From Bubalus kerabau (lineage: Eukaryota; Chordata; Mammalia; Artiodactyla; Bovidae): a DNA stretch of 64,000 bases. The stretch lies in contig NC_073629.1 of the NCBI RefSeq assembly GCF_029407905.1, positions 55,130,301-55,194,300 on the forward strand, read 5' to 3'. This document shows positions 31,886 to 43,460 of this stretch, one piece after another. Under the pieces are notes generated by a model, which made no database searches, had not been told where the DNA came from, and was given only the letters and a program-made list of their open reading frames with translations. The position numbers and the translations under genes were made by a program. Numbering within the stretch: position 1 is the first letter of the stretch; each line of letters opens with the position of its first letter.

Positions 31886-33172
31886 AGATAGAAACTATAA
31901 AACTCTTAGGAGAACATAGGCAAAACACTCTCCAACATACATCACAGCAGGATCCTCTATGACCCACCTCCCTGAATATTGGAAATAAAAGCAAAAATAA
32001 ACAAATAGGAATTAATTAAAATTAAAAGCTTCTGCACAACAAAGGAAACTATAAGCAGGCGAAAAGACAGCCTTCAGAACGGGAGAAAATAATAGCAAAT
32101 GAAGCAACTGACAAACAACTAATCTCAAAAATATACAAGCAACTCCTGCAGCTCAATTCCAGAAAAATAAACGACCCAGTCAAAAAATGGGCCAAAGAAC
32201 TAAATAGACATTTCTCCAAAGAAGACATACAGATGGCTAACAAACACATGAAAAGATGCTCAACACTACTCATTAGCAGAGAAATGCAAATCAAAACCAC
32301 AATGAGGTACCATTTCATGCCAGTCAGAATGGCTGCGATCCAAAAGTCTACAAGCAATAAATGCTGGGGAGTATGTGGAGAAACGGGAACCCTCTTACAC
32401 TATTGGTGGGAATGCAAACTAGTACAGCCAGTTTTTTAAGATTCCTTTAAAAAACTGGAAATAGAACTGCCATATGACCCAGCAATCCCACTGCTGGGCA
32501 TACACATCCAGGAAACCAGAAGGGAAAGAGACACGTGTACCCCAATGTTCATCACAGCACTGTTTATAACAGCCAGGACATGGAAGCAACCTAGATGTCC
32601 ATCAGCAGATGAATGGATAAGAAAGCAGTGGTACATATACACAATGGAGTATTACTCAGCCATTAAAAAGAATACATTTGAATCTGTTCTAATGAGGTGG
32701 ATGAAACTGGAGTCTATTATACAGAGTGAATTAAGCCAGAAAGAAAAACACCAATACAGTATACTAACGCATATATATGGAATTTAGAAAGATGGTAATG
32801 ACAACCCTGTATGCAAGACAGCAAAAGAGACACAGATGTATAGAACAGTCTTTTGGACTCTGTGGGAGAGGGAGGGAGGGATCATTTGGGAGAATGGCAT
32901 TAAAACATGTATAATATCATATAAGAAATGCATCACCAGTCCAGGTTTGATGCAGGATACAGGAAGCTTGGAACTGGTGCACTGAGATGACCCAGAGGGA
33001 TGGTAAGGGGAGGGAGGTGGGAGGGGGGTTCAGGATGGGGAACACGTGTACACCCATGGCAGATGCATGTTGATGTATGGCAAAACCAATACAATATTGT
33101 AAAGTAAAAAATAATAATAATAATAAATAAATAAACTAAATATCTAGAAAAATAAATAAATAAAAGAATTGA
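31886..33172 (+). mobile_element. LINE-1, 5'-truncated (ORF2 C-terminus plus 3' UTR)
   Basis: Contains ORF2 3' motifs ('aaaatgggccaaagaactaa', 'atggaagcaacctagatgtc', 'atggagtattactcagccat') and the ruminant 3' UTR ('tgttgatgtatggcaaaacc', 'aatacaatattgtaaagtaa'), then a (taa)n/(aaat)n tail. Relatively young-looking, but its frames are broken. Confidence 0.9.
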
Positions 33173-33328
33173 CAATTCCACTTAAGTACATTATAAAGGG
33201 TTTCATATAATAGTTGTTAACCTTTGAAATATGCCATTGTAGTTTCAACCCAGAAAAGTTTAAAAATAAAAAGATGTTATTACTGAAGAATCAGGGCCTG
33301 ATATCCAAATATCTAAGTAATTTTGATT

Positions 33329-33536
33329 GAAAGTGAAAGTGAACTCGCTCGGTTGACTCTTGCGACCCCATGGACTGTAGCCTACCAAGCTTCTCCATCC
33401 ATGGGATTTTCCAGGCAAGAGTACTGGAGTGGATTGCCATTTCCTTCTCCAGGGGATCTTCCCGACCCAGGGATTGAACCCAGGTCTCCCGCATTGTAGG
33501 CTGATGCTTTACCATCTGAGCCACCAGGGAAGTCCT
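33329..33536 (-). mobile_element. Bov-tA-type SINE, reverse
   Basis: Well-preserved copy, from 'gaaagtgaactcgctcggtt' to 'gatgctttaccatctgagcc' and 'accagggaagtcc'. Confidence 0.9.
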
Positions 33537-33539
33537 AAT

Positions 33540-34195
33540 TTTGATTGAATTAATTTAAATAAATGGCAAAGAAGTTAGTGGGTAATGGTTGATTCATAGA
33601 AAAGTTTTAAGAAAAGCATAAAAAGAAATCATAAGAGAAAAAGTCTCCATGGAACAGGCATGGAGATGATTTCTTTAAGCCATAATGAGTCCTTATACAT
33701 CAGTGAGGGAAGAGCAACAATCACATTTTTCAAATGGGTAAAAACATGAGGATATAAATGTCTAATTATACTGATAATAAAAGACATGAGGGGTAAAATT
33801 AGGAGGGACCTGTGTCACCTCTCAGATGGACCAGAAAGTAGTTTAGACAGGACATAGGCCAGCAAGGGTGACAGGAAACTGGCAGTCTCTGATATATGCT
33901 AGGAAGAGTGAAGATTAATGCAAATATATACCAAACCTTAAGTGAAAATACTGTTGATACAGCAAGTTCTCATTTAGGAATTTATCTTAAACATTTATGT
34001 ACCCAAGTTAAAAATGGAATGTGTGGTAGTATATTTATTGAGGGGATTGTTGTAATCCCAAAAGACTGGAAACATCTCTAAAGTCCCTCTGTCACATACT
34101 AGTGAGATAAATCCTGGGACACATTTACACAGGAGTACTCTACAGTCCCTGAAATGGAAAGGGAAACTCTATTTGTGCTAAGGTGAGACAGTCTC
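33540..34195. other. Downstream flank of copy A (end of the duplicated block)
   Basis: No gene. Matches 63355-64000 downstream of copy B, for instance 'taaaattaggagggac', 'tgtgtcacctc.cagatgg' and 'gtccctctgtcacatactag'. Homology is lost at the BovB insertion at 34200. Confidence 0.8.
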
Positions 34196-34199
34196 CAAG

Positions 34200-34934
34200 A
34201 TGTTGTTGCTCAGCTGCACAGTTGCGTCTAACTCTTTGCAACACCACGGACTGCAGCATGCCAGGCTTCCCTGTCCTTCACTATCTCCCAGAGTTTGCTC
34301 AGACTCATGTCCATTGAGTTGATAATGCCATCCAACCATCTCATCCTCTGTCACCCCCTTCACCTCCCGCCCTCAATCTTTCCAAGCATCAGGGTCTTTT
34401 CCAGTGAGTCGGCTGCTCGCATCAAGTGGCCAAAGTATTGGTGCTTGAGCTTCAGCATGAGTCCTTCCAGGGAATATTCAGGGTTGATTTCCTTTAGGAT
34501 TGACTGGTTTGATCTCCTTGCTGCCCAAGGGACTCTCAAAAGTCCTCTTCAACACCACAGTTTGAAAGCATCAATTCTTCAGCATTCACCCTTCTTTATG
34601 GTATAACTTTCACGTCCATACATAACTAGTGGAAAAACCATGGCTTTGACTATATGGACCTCTGTCGGCAAAGTGATGTCTCTGCTTTTAAACATGCTGT
34701 CTAGGTTTGTCGTAGCTTTTCTTCGAAGGAGTGAGTGTCTTTTCATTTCAAGGGTGAAGTCACCATCTGCTGTGATTTTGGAGCCCGAGAAAATAAAGTC
34801 TGTCACTGTTTCCATTTTTTTCCCCATCTATTTGCCATGAAGTGAGGAGACTGGATGCCATGATCTTCGTTTTTTTGAAGTTTGAGTTTTAAGCCAGCTT
34901 TTTCACTCTCCTCTTTCACCTTCATCAAGAGGCC
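34200..34934 (-). mobile_element. BovB LINE 3' fragment, reverse
   Basis: 3' end at about 34200 ('gttgttgctcagctgcacag') through the RT C-terminal part to 'tttcaccttcatcaagaggc'. Several frame breaks. Confidence 0.9.
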
Positions 34935-35858
34935 AAGATATATCATGAGTGAAAAAAAAAAAATAAAGATATAGAAAGTGTGTAAGTTGCATTACTGATT
35001 TAAAACATAATCAGTATATACATACATTTTCCTCTATTTCTGGAAATAGGAAAGAGACTGGTATCCCTGAGCACAACAGGAATGGACCTGTATATTTGAG
35101 ATAAAAAACAAGAGGAGAAATAGGTCCATTTGACATATTCCTCTGTGGGTTTTACATTTTGCATGAATTATTACCTACTCAAAAATAAATAGATATAATT
35201 AATGAAATAAAAATAACAGTATATGGAATGGAATAGTTCTCATGACCGGATGAAAGTATCAAACACTATGAGAAATAAAAAGTCAGCTCCAGAGGAGGAA
35301 TCTGCTTACTACAGCAGGAAACAGTACTAGATCTGCATCCTGACATTGTTGTCATCAAGGTTTGAAGCCCTAGTCCCTAAGCTACTCTCAGGTGTAAAGT
35401 CTATTGGAATGTAGGCTGAAATGGCCTCAAAGTTCCTGCACATTTATAAAGATCATGTATTCAAAGGAGACTCATTCCATTTCAACTCAACATTTTAGGT
35501 ATTCTTGTCAGCTGTTTAATGCTAGACTCGTGTACTCGGAATGAACTGAGTGTGGTGTCCCTCCTGTGTGCTGCCATGATACCATGTTTCACTCTGACCA
35601 CAGGATTTTTATATAATTTTGATATTGAAATAACCTGTTGATATTCTGTCTCCCCTACTGCCTGATGATCTCTTCTACTTGATGATCTTCACTGTATATT
35701 TATCTCCCCTGCAAAGCCCAGGTGTTCAAACAATGTACGTGGATAAATACATGACCTTCCACTCATCAGAGCCACAGACTGCCATTTCCTTACTCTATTA
35801 ACTGCTGCCTAGGACACTCAAAATCAAGAACAGTTTTATGAACTAGTACTAAAAGGAT

Positions 35859-36062
35859 GGGCTTCCCTGGTAAAGAACTTATCTACTAATGCAGGAGACA
35901 AGGGTTCAATCCCTGGGTCAGGAAGATTCCCTGGAGAAGAAAATGGAAACCAATTTTCAGTATTCTCTTTTTTTTTTTTTTTCTAATATTCTTTCCTGGG
36001 AAATCCCATGGACAGAGGAGTCTAGTGGTCTACAGTCAAAGGGGTTGCAAAGAGTTGGAAAC
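35859..36062 (+). mobile_element. Bov-tA-type SINE interrupted by a poly-T run
   Basis: Head 'gggcttccctggtaaagaac' and tail 'ggggttgcaaagagttggaa'; a poly-T run of about 18 at 35967-35984 splits the 'cagtattctt' block, with that block partly repeated on each side. Confidence 0.82.
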
Positions 36063-36319
36063 CATTCCACAATTAAAACAACAACCAAAAGGAGTTGGTT
36101 GGAAAGCACATGCACACCCGTCTGAACCTGCTGCTCTTCTCTGGAAGGGACTGGACACCCCACGTGCTCTGGGTTCCTTGAACTTCTCTGCAAGAAAACT
36201 ATCTGGCAATGAAGCCATCACCTTTGACCCATGAACAAGGATACTGTAATTGGAAATACTCCAATTGTCATCATAATTGCAGCTGTTCAAGGAGCTTCTG
36301 TTGAAATAAAACTATACTT

Positions 36320-36606
36320 TTGATGCTGCTGCTGCTTCTGCTAAGTTGCTTCAGTCATGTCTGACTCTGTGCAACCCCATAGACAGCAGCCCACCAGGTT
36401 CCCCCGTCCCTGGGATTCTCAAGGCAAGAACACTGGAGTGGGTTGCCATTTCCTTCTCCAATGCATGAAAGTGAAGAGTGAAAGTGAAGTCGCTCAGTCG
36501 TGTCCGATTCCTAGCTACCCCAAGGATTGCAGCCTACCAGGCTCCTCCATCCATGGGATTTTCCAGGCAAAAGTACTGGAGTGGGGTGCCATTGCCTTCC
36601 TCACTG
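36320..36606 (-). mobile_element. BOV-A2-like dimeric SINE, reverse
   Basis: Two Bov-A units in tandem (about 36320-36465 and 36475-36606) after a (tgc)n stretch. Each goes from the 'cagtc.tgtc.ga' region to a 'tggagtggg.tgccatt' block; no tRNA head. This is the BOV-A2 arrangement. Confidence 0.82.
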
Positions 36607-37377
36607 AATATGACACCCACAAGCTGACAGATCGTCTACCAGATGACTCTGCTTTCTTAAGGAATGTGAGTTAACACTCAGTTGCCACTTCTCTAACCAA
36701 ACTCTCTGGAATAAGTCCTGTAGCTTGTCTAGTCCCCAAAGACCCTCTGGTGTCACCAGAAGAATGCCCTGAATACTGGAAGTCTGGATGGTCTGGTAAA
36801 GGGGTCAGTGAGGAGTTCTGCTTCCCCGTCAAGTCTCTCCGACACACATAGCAAGTAATGCAAACAAGAAACAGGCACAATTGTTTCCACCATCAAGTGA
36901 TTATGGTTCAGAGAAACAAAGGGGTCAAGAGTAAGGGACTGGACAATTACAGCAGAGTGAAAGGAACCTGCATTGCTCTGATGATCAGTCCTAAGTGGTC
37001 ATCTATTGAAATAAAGTTATACTCATCTCAAGACAAAGCTCCAGGTGAAAGCCCTCTTCCAGACTTTATAACTAATAAATAATATGCTAGCTGCTAATGG
37101 AACTAAAGATCTAGACAAGTATTTGTTGAACAATTCTGTAGGAAGGCAGCATCACAATTATTCTCTCATACAACATTTGGTATAGGAAGAAGTGAGCTAC
37201 TCTGGACATCTCTACATTCCTTATTGCTTCTTCTCAGACTTGTTTACAGCATGCTCACAAGGGTCTCTTGCCTGTTGACTGCGTATTACACAGTCCTCAC
37301 AGAATGTATTTATTAAGTAAATTCTTTAGTGTTACAGATGGATTGTCAGAACGCATTAGAAATGCAAATAGAAAATC

Positions 37378-37486
37378 CAACTCTTTGAGACCCTATGGAC
37401 TGTAGCCTGCCACACTCCTCTGTCCATGGGATTCTCCAGGCAAGAGTACTGGACAGGACTTTGTGACTGAATAACAACAACAACAG
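37378..37486 (-). mobile_element. SINE fragment, reverse, rearranged
   Basis: Short Bov-A piece ('tatggactgtagcctgccac', 'gggattctccaggcaagagt'), then '.ggactttgtgactgaataa' joined out of usual order. Confidence 0.6.
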
Positions 37487-39473
37487 TGTTTTTATTCTGC
37501 TCCCAAGAAAACAAGGTCTGCAAAAACACATATATGCCCTTAGGACTTGTAGGCTAGTATTTTCACCAAAATATTCCTCCCTGCTCCCATCACATGGTAG
37601 CAATAGTACCTCTTCATGAGGATCAAAGTCAATTGTCATGATAAACTTCTCCTGTGCCTGCTGCTTTATTGGCAAAAGATGCCCGGAGAAAACAGGCAGC
37701 ATCTATAGCTTTAGGTTTAAGGTGCCTTTAGTGTGCCCCCTCAATGAAACACTCCCTCTCTAGAACCACGGGCCTAGATTTTGAAGGTCAAGGAGCACAA
37801 ATTTCCCTAAAGAAGTCCCTGTGAGTGATACTATGTGCCACTGCCTCCAAACCCATGCATTATGCCTATTGGGTACACAGCGTCCTATAATGACTTTGGG
37901 CATAAGTTATTGACCACATCCAGAACAATGGTGTCCCATCCTCTCAAGAGTTATGGTCAAATAGGCATCTCAACTGCCTTCTGAGAGTGTTCCACAATGC
38001 TACTGGGCAAGCTAGTTCTGAACTGTGTGATTGTGGTAGAACCAGTGGAATTCATGTCACATGATTTTAAGCTCATTCTGTATCATGTGAGTGGCCAAAT
38101 ACATCCCAAACACAACATCTGAAAAAAGACTCATCTTTGAAAGGACGTTGAAGTCCTGCTGTGATCATAGCCAGCATAACAAGAAGTAACTACAAAGCTA
38201 TAGCTTTAAAAAGAGATTCACATGTTCTCCTCCAAATTTGTCTGCATTAGCTTCCCTTTGTTTGCTTATCATTTAAGGTACATTTAAAGGGCACAAAAGA
38301 TGGAGTGGAATTCAGCTGGGTATATTGAACAGTTGGAAATACTTTGAAAAAGAAAATGTTTGTGCCTAACTAGAGTTTGTCCTTGTTGGGTAATGGCTGC
38401 AGTTTCTATTCCCCTTATTCGAAGTAGGAACCAAGACAAAACAGAGTAGCAGTTTAATTGATAGATGTCCACACCACTTCTCATGCAAGAATTAGACAGA
38501 GTAGTTTAAGATACACAGTTTAAGATAATTAGATATATAGTTTAAGATTTTCACTATAGTAATAAAATTGTGACATGACTATTGGCTCCAATATTCTTAA
38601 AAAGTAGTGGAAATGAGTGAGAAGGTAACCATTCCTGGTGACATACATGTGGATCCTAAAAATTTAGAACAACAGACAACACAGAATGAGACTAACAGTG
38701 GATGAATGCAGACACTTGTGGCTTTAGGTTTGTATTAGATCCTGCTTTCTGTTTCTGTATATCGCTAATAGACTCCGTCCCCTGAAACTCCTATCCAACT
38801 ATATTAAAATCTGTGGACTTTGATCATGTGAACTCTCTGACACTTCAAAAATGGTAAAAGGAACCTTAAGCCAGAAATAACTTTTTCCTTTAAAAATGAG
38901 ATCTAAAGAGAGTTTAGCTTGAACACTGTCAGTTACCCCTTTACCTCGTGTTGCAGATACACTGAGGCTGAACTTCCTCAGGTGATACACCTCCACTCCA
39001 GCTTGCAAGCAGAGTGACATACTTATTATAGCCAAATAAACAATCAAGGCCTATCACCTTACAATTTTATAGTCCTGAATGCCTATTCTTTTATCTTATT
39101 TATTTCTGTGCTCAGCAATATCCAAGGTGCTTTTAATTTTGCACATTTTTACAAATATTTTGTCTCAGTGGCTACTCTCTCCAATTCTAGAGCTCCCCAA
39201 ACCGAGGAATTTTATCCCCAAAGGCTATTATTCCTTTGAATCCACATTTTCCACACCTGATGAACTGCACTCATATTTCAGACCTGAAAGTGCGTCAGGT
39301 TTGACTTGTTTACAATGCTGGTCAATCCACAGCCCATGGTCTTTCATGAAACTCTGAGGATGTGAAAATGAGACTCTGCCTCTCAAAAGTTTCACTAGAC
39401 ACAAAGTTCAGTGCACTAGATGACAAACAAGCACAATTTCTAAAGCAAGATGCAAGACCACTTATTCTGGACT

Positions 39474-39711
39474 TCAGTTCAGTCACTTAGTCGTGTCTGA
39501 CTCTTTGTGACTCTATGAACCCCAGAATGCCAGGCCTCCCTGTCCATCACCAACTCCTGGAGTCTAACCAAACCAATGTCCATTGAGTCGGTGATGCCAA
39601 CCAACCATCTTATCCTCTGTCGTCCCCTTCTCCTCCTGCCCTCAATCTTTCCCAGCATCAGGGGCTTTTCAAATGAGTCAGCTCTTCGCATCAGGTGGCC
39701 AAAATCTTCCA
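39474..39711 (-). mobile_element. BovB LINE 3'-end fragment, reverse
   Basis: 'ttcagttcagtcacttagtc' through 'ctcttcgcatcaggtggcca'; only the last roughly 240 bp of BovB. Confidence 0.88.
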
Positions 39712-39735
39712 TTTAGGAACACATTTTAATCATTC

Positions 39736-39868
39736 TTCAGTTCAGTTCAGTGGCTCAGCTGTGTCCGACTCTTTGCGACCCCATGAACCACAGCACGCCA
39801 GGCCTCCCTGTCCATCACCAACTACCAACGTTCACTCAAATTCATGTCCATTGAGTTAGTGATGCCAT
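39736..39868 (-). mobile_element. BovB LINE 3'-end fragment, reverse (second copy)
   Basis: 'cttcagttcagttcagtggc' to 'attgagttagtgatgcc'; even shorter, only 25 bp from the previous copy. Same orientation. Confidence 0.85.
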
Positions 39869-41165
39869 TCTTATTTACTTAAGTAATTATTCTTACTTTT
39901 CCAAAATAGTATACTTTTATCAATTATACCTATGGGATATAATTTTAAAAGGATTTTTCCTGAAGCAGTGACAAACCATGGAAACTGAAGATAAAACTCC
40001 AAATATATTTGTAAGTAATAATATATATCATATTTATAATATGTATAATATATATCATGTTTCAGAGCCAAATATATCTAAGTGGCCTTAGGGTCTTCAT
40101 TTTGAAACATATATCTTTATACTCTCATTGACAAAAAACAAAAGTTCATGAAAACAGAAGAGAATAAATCAAGAGATCCAGAACAAGACCAAGAGTGAGG
40201 GAGGAAAAGAGAGAAATTTCTGGGATCCAGGTAACTGAGAAAAGATTAACATTATTTGGCTTTAGGTTATGTGCCCAATCTCCCCCTAAATCCATCTCAG
40301 TGGCTCAAGGATTATAGAGCCATGGTAGTTTTCCCAGTTTGGGTTCAAGTCTTGAATCTACCAAGGGAAGTCTCAGAATTCTAGAAAAATCTGACCCTGA
40401 TATTGTAGCATACACCTTTAGAGTTATATAACATGCTTTGCAGCTCCAAATATGGTCTCATTCTATTTTACAAAATAAGCATACGGCAATCTAGCTGCTT
40501 TTTCTACTTTTCTAGCTGCTTTTTCAGCTAAAGAAGTCTGCATAGGGAATACATGCCAAAGCACTTCCTCTTGGGGACATTTGGCCATAGAACTTTGAGA
40601 TTATATTCTGCCTGTCCTTCCTTTCCCTCACTTCCATCTGAAATACAAATGGGATAGCGAAACCCTGCTTCATAGGGTAAAAACCTGACACAGAAACTGC
40701 AGACTAAGGGAAATTCTTGAGCTCATCTTACAGAATGAGCAGATAAGGGAAGAGCTTGTTTGAAAACGCCTTCCTCTTGTAACACAGCAAAATGTCTGAG
40801 GCCAGGTGAAACCAATATAGCTGATCAGAGTCAGAATAGACCCGCCTGCCCCATAGGGGACCTAGTGTCATCACAGCCCCTGCAGCCTTGCTGGGTTGCC
40901 TCACAAATCAACTCTCTGCTGCAAATCTCCTGCTCTCAGTGTTTTGGCTTGCAGCTCCTTGGGCAAAAGAACCTGGTTCCCTAACAGCTGCAGTCAAGCT
41001 TTTAACTTACAGGTTAGTACAACGCCTTAAAGGATACAGAAAAGAACGGAAGGAATCTGAATCAACCCCTAACCTCCAAATCTGGATCCACACTAGTAAA
41101 AGAAAAGAGGAAAACTCTAACAAAATAATAGTGAAGCTCAAGAGGAAGGGGATATACATATAATT

Positions 41166-41240
41166 ATGGCTGATTTGTGTTATTGTGTGGCAGAAACCAG
41201 CACAACAGTGTAAAGCAATTATTCTCCAATTAAAAAAATA
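41166..41240 (+). mobile_element. LINE-1 3'-end fragment
   Basis: About 75 bp of the L1 3' terminus ('tgtgtggcagaaaccagcac', 'tattctccaattaaaaaa'). Confidence 0.65.
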
Positions 41241-41531
41241 GTGAATATGTCTGGGCTATAAAATTGAGGATTTTATACACACATATTTATTTTGCTAATG
41301 AAAAAAAAGATCGAGTTAAAACACTTTTTAAAAAGGAAAGAGAAAGGAAAAAAATGAAACATTTTTCAAGTGAAGAAACATTAATAAACTCCCTCTCTGA
41401 CAAAACACCCCTGAGAGACAGACTGTTGAACTCATCCTACTATTACTTGTACTTCCTTCAAACCAACTGTGGAGGAGGGACAAAGTTGTGCTGACCCAGC
41501 CAGGCCTGGAGGAACACCTGTCTCCCTGTCT

Positions 41532-41540
41532 TTCCTGGAA
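41532..41540 (+). promoter_or_regulatory. Candidate GAS element (STAT1 site) of copy B
   Basis: TTCCTGGAA is a perfect TTCNNNGAA palindrome. It lies about 125-150 bp before the proposed leader exon. GBP genes are classic IFN-gamma/STAT1 targets with a GAS in the proximal promoter. Assignment to the promoter is inference. Confidence 0.55.
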
Positions 41541-41594
41541 TTCATCCAGATTCCTGCCTCCATTAAAAAACAAACAAACAAAAAAACAATTATC

Positions 41595-41619
41595 CCTTTC
41601 GGTTTTGATTTCGTTTCCC
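41595..41619 (-). promoter_or_regulatory. Candidate paired IRF sites (ISRE-like) of copy B
   Basis: The reverse strand has two IRF cores of the AANNGAAA type: AAAACCGAAAGG (41595-41606), near the ISRE consensus, and GGGAAACGAAAT (41608-41619). Together with the upstream GAS this gives the GAS-then-ISRE order known from interferon-induced GBP promoters. I find no such pair before copy A. Confidence 0.55.
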
Positions 41620-41664
41620 ATAAGCCCCACCACTTTTAATAACCAGCTGGCTTTTCAGCTTTTT

Positions 41665-41772
41665 TTTTTTTCCCCGCTTCTGAGCATGAGTCCGTTTGCA
41701 GAGGAGCCAGAAGCAGGAAGAGCCCTAGTAGCCAGCCAGAGCAACTGACTTGACCCCCAGCTGCAGCTCCAG
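41665..41772 (+). other. Candidate noncoding leader exon 1 of copy B
   Basis: The start is a guess, about 45 bp after the IRF pair; an AT-rich 'cttttaataacc' at about 41633 may be a weak TATA-like element. The end is set by CTCCAG|GTAAGT, a near-perfect donor (intron begins 41773). GBP genes usually have one noncoding first exon before the ATG exon. An alternative donor is GCAG|GTACGT at 42029. Confidence 0.4.
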
Positions 41773-42589
41773 GTAAGTCTGCTCCTAAACTTGACCTTCC
41801 AAGCACACCTCGGTTAAATAACAATAAATCCCCTAGCGCAGACCCCACACTGGGGGAGGAGAGGAGCAGATGGAGGCCCGGGGCCGGCGGGTGGTGGCTG
41901 GCCCGGCTCATTGTTCAGGCAGCTCCGAGTCTTCTCTTGGATCCCAGGCTGCTTTCAGGCTTGTCGCCCGGAGGCGCCGCTGCTCCTGGAGCATCTAAGC
42001 AGGGCTGCAGCAAAAAGCAGGAGAGCAGGTACGTCTTCTGAGGAAAGGAAGCTGAAGTCATTTTTGAGATTGAAGACGCAAACTAACCCTCACTCCCCAG
42101 CCCGCCCTTCGCCGAGGCGATGGGTGCGGTCTCTTCTCCTAGCCCCCTCTTGCCCTCCTCAGGCACATCCTGAGTGCACCCCGCTGGGCAGTGGTCAAAC
42201 AAAAAAGATGGTCCTAGACACAGAGCCAATTTAAATCCTAAACGATGGACTCGGGATTATTTTTGTCTTAACATTTGATACTCTGAATACATATAGAACT
42301 GTTTTCTTTGGAATAATTCAATCTCACTCTTACTAAAAAAAGCTATTAATAATAACTGTAAGATCTAATCATGTTTGTTGATCATGCATGGTTTTTAATG
42401 AGCGGCACATACATTAACAGCCTCAGAATAACTTCTGGTACTTGCTGAAAATCTCCAGTGTGGGGTATTCTTGACTATCAGATAATTCTGAACAGTCACC
42501 TCTGGAAACTTGCTGGTCATCTTCTGCCTTCTATTAGCACTGTTCTTTTCTATTTGTTTAGTTTCTTTTTTATGGCTTTTTGTTGTTTT

Positions 42590-42716
42590 ATATGTATTTA
42601 TTTATTAGGCCATGCCATGCAGCACATGGGGATCTTAGTTCCTGGACCAGGGAACCCCTGTCTCTTGCATTGGGAACAGGGAGTCTTAACCACTGGACTG
42701 CTGGGAAAGTCCCTGC
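42590..42716 (-). mobile_element. CHR-type SINE fragment
   Basis: 'tttatttattaggccatgcc', 'catggggatcttagttcctg', 'gaacccctgtctcttgcatt' and 'ttaaccactggactgctggg' are typical of cetartiodactyl CHR (tRNA-Glu-derived) SINEs in reverse. Confidence 0.7.
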
Positions 42717-43324
42717 AAGTGCTTAATTTTGAAGTTAAAAGCTTCTTGGTTTTGGTCCCTCAGTATACTTTGGGTTAAAATACAAAATCTTTGTAGACTC
42801 ATTGACTTACACAAAGCTTTATCAATATTTGGTCTAAGATATTTACTCCATAATTTCTCTTGCTTATAGCTATTCACCTTAAAAATAAAAGTTATTTTAC
42901 AAGCCAAAGTGAATTTATTCAGAAATAGTCGAGTTATTGCAATTTGGGACAAGCGAGCTATTAAAAAAAAAAAAGCCATAAGGAAGTCCAACAAAGAAAA
43001 AGAACATTATAGAGAAAAGTAAGGGGCTGCGAAGTTTGGTTTGGAAAGAAAAGTCAGAGTTCAAGAGTGATGACCAATTCTCATTGACTGAGTTGCTGGG
43101 GTAGTCAATTCTTGTAGCAGATGCAGTGTACACCTTTTCCTCTTGAGGGTTGTCATTGGTAACTCTTTCCCTGTTGAAAATTTTTACCTTGGGGTCCATA
43201 ATTGACAATTCTTCCGTAACTGACCTCCAGTCTGTAGTTCTGCAACAAGCCCTCTTCTGGCTTGCTGACTCCATTTGAGTGAGTTTCATTTTGGGTGTGG
43301 GGGGGGTGGGGTTGGGGACACATG

Positions 43325-43460
43325 AAACCCAATTGGCTCAGAATCCGCCTGCCAGTGCAGGATATGCAGGAGACACCAGAAACATGGGTTTGATCCCTGG
43401 ATCAGGATGCCTTGGAAGAGAAAATGGCAACAGGCTCCACTATTCTTGCCTGGAGCACAC
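43325..43460 (+). mobile_element. Bov-tA-type SINE, diverged
   Basis: 'caattggctcagaatccgcc', 'acatgggtttgatccctgga' and 'ctattcttgcctgga'; tail lost. A CHR-like reverse fragment follows at about 43485-43580. Confidence 0.7.

Larger units (their letters stand above)
34935..41490. other. Intergenic region between copy A and copy B
   Basis: No host gene is supported. Besides the SINE, BovB and L1 pieces listed separately, about 35000-35855, 36610-37375, 37490-39470 and 39870-41160 hold unique-looking A/T-rich DNA with only short frames. One reverse frame (37346-37702) has a weak retroviral feel but no clear motif. Confidence 0.6.

Noticed and set aside
36671..36880. Reverse Cys-rich 69-codon frame
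   Set aside because: Short, without splice context, signal or family match; chance frame.
37346..37702. Reverse-strand 118-codon frame with a faint ERV-L dUTPase-like flavour
   Set aside because: No firm motif, and its start-distal part overlaps a SINE fragment. I could not support a retroviral call without a profile search (for example dUTPase HMM).
41773..42028. Second possible leader exon ending at the GTACGT donor (42029)
   Set aside because: The donor is plausible and the area is GC-rich, but the GAS/IRF spacing favours the 41773 donor. Kept only as an alternative.
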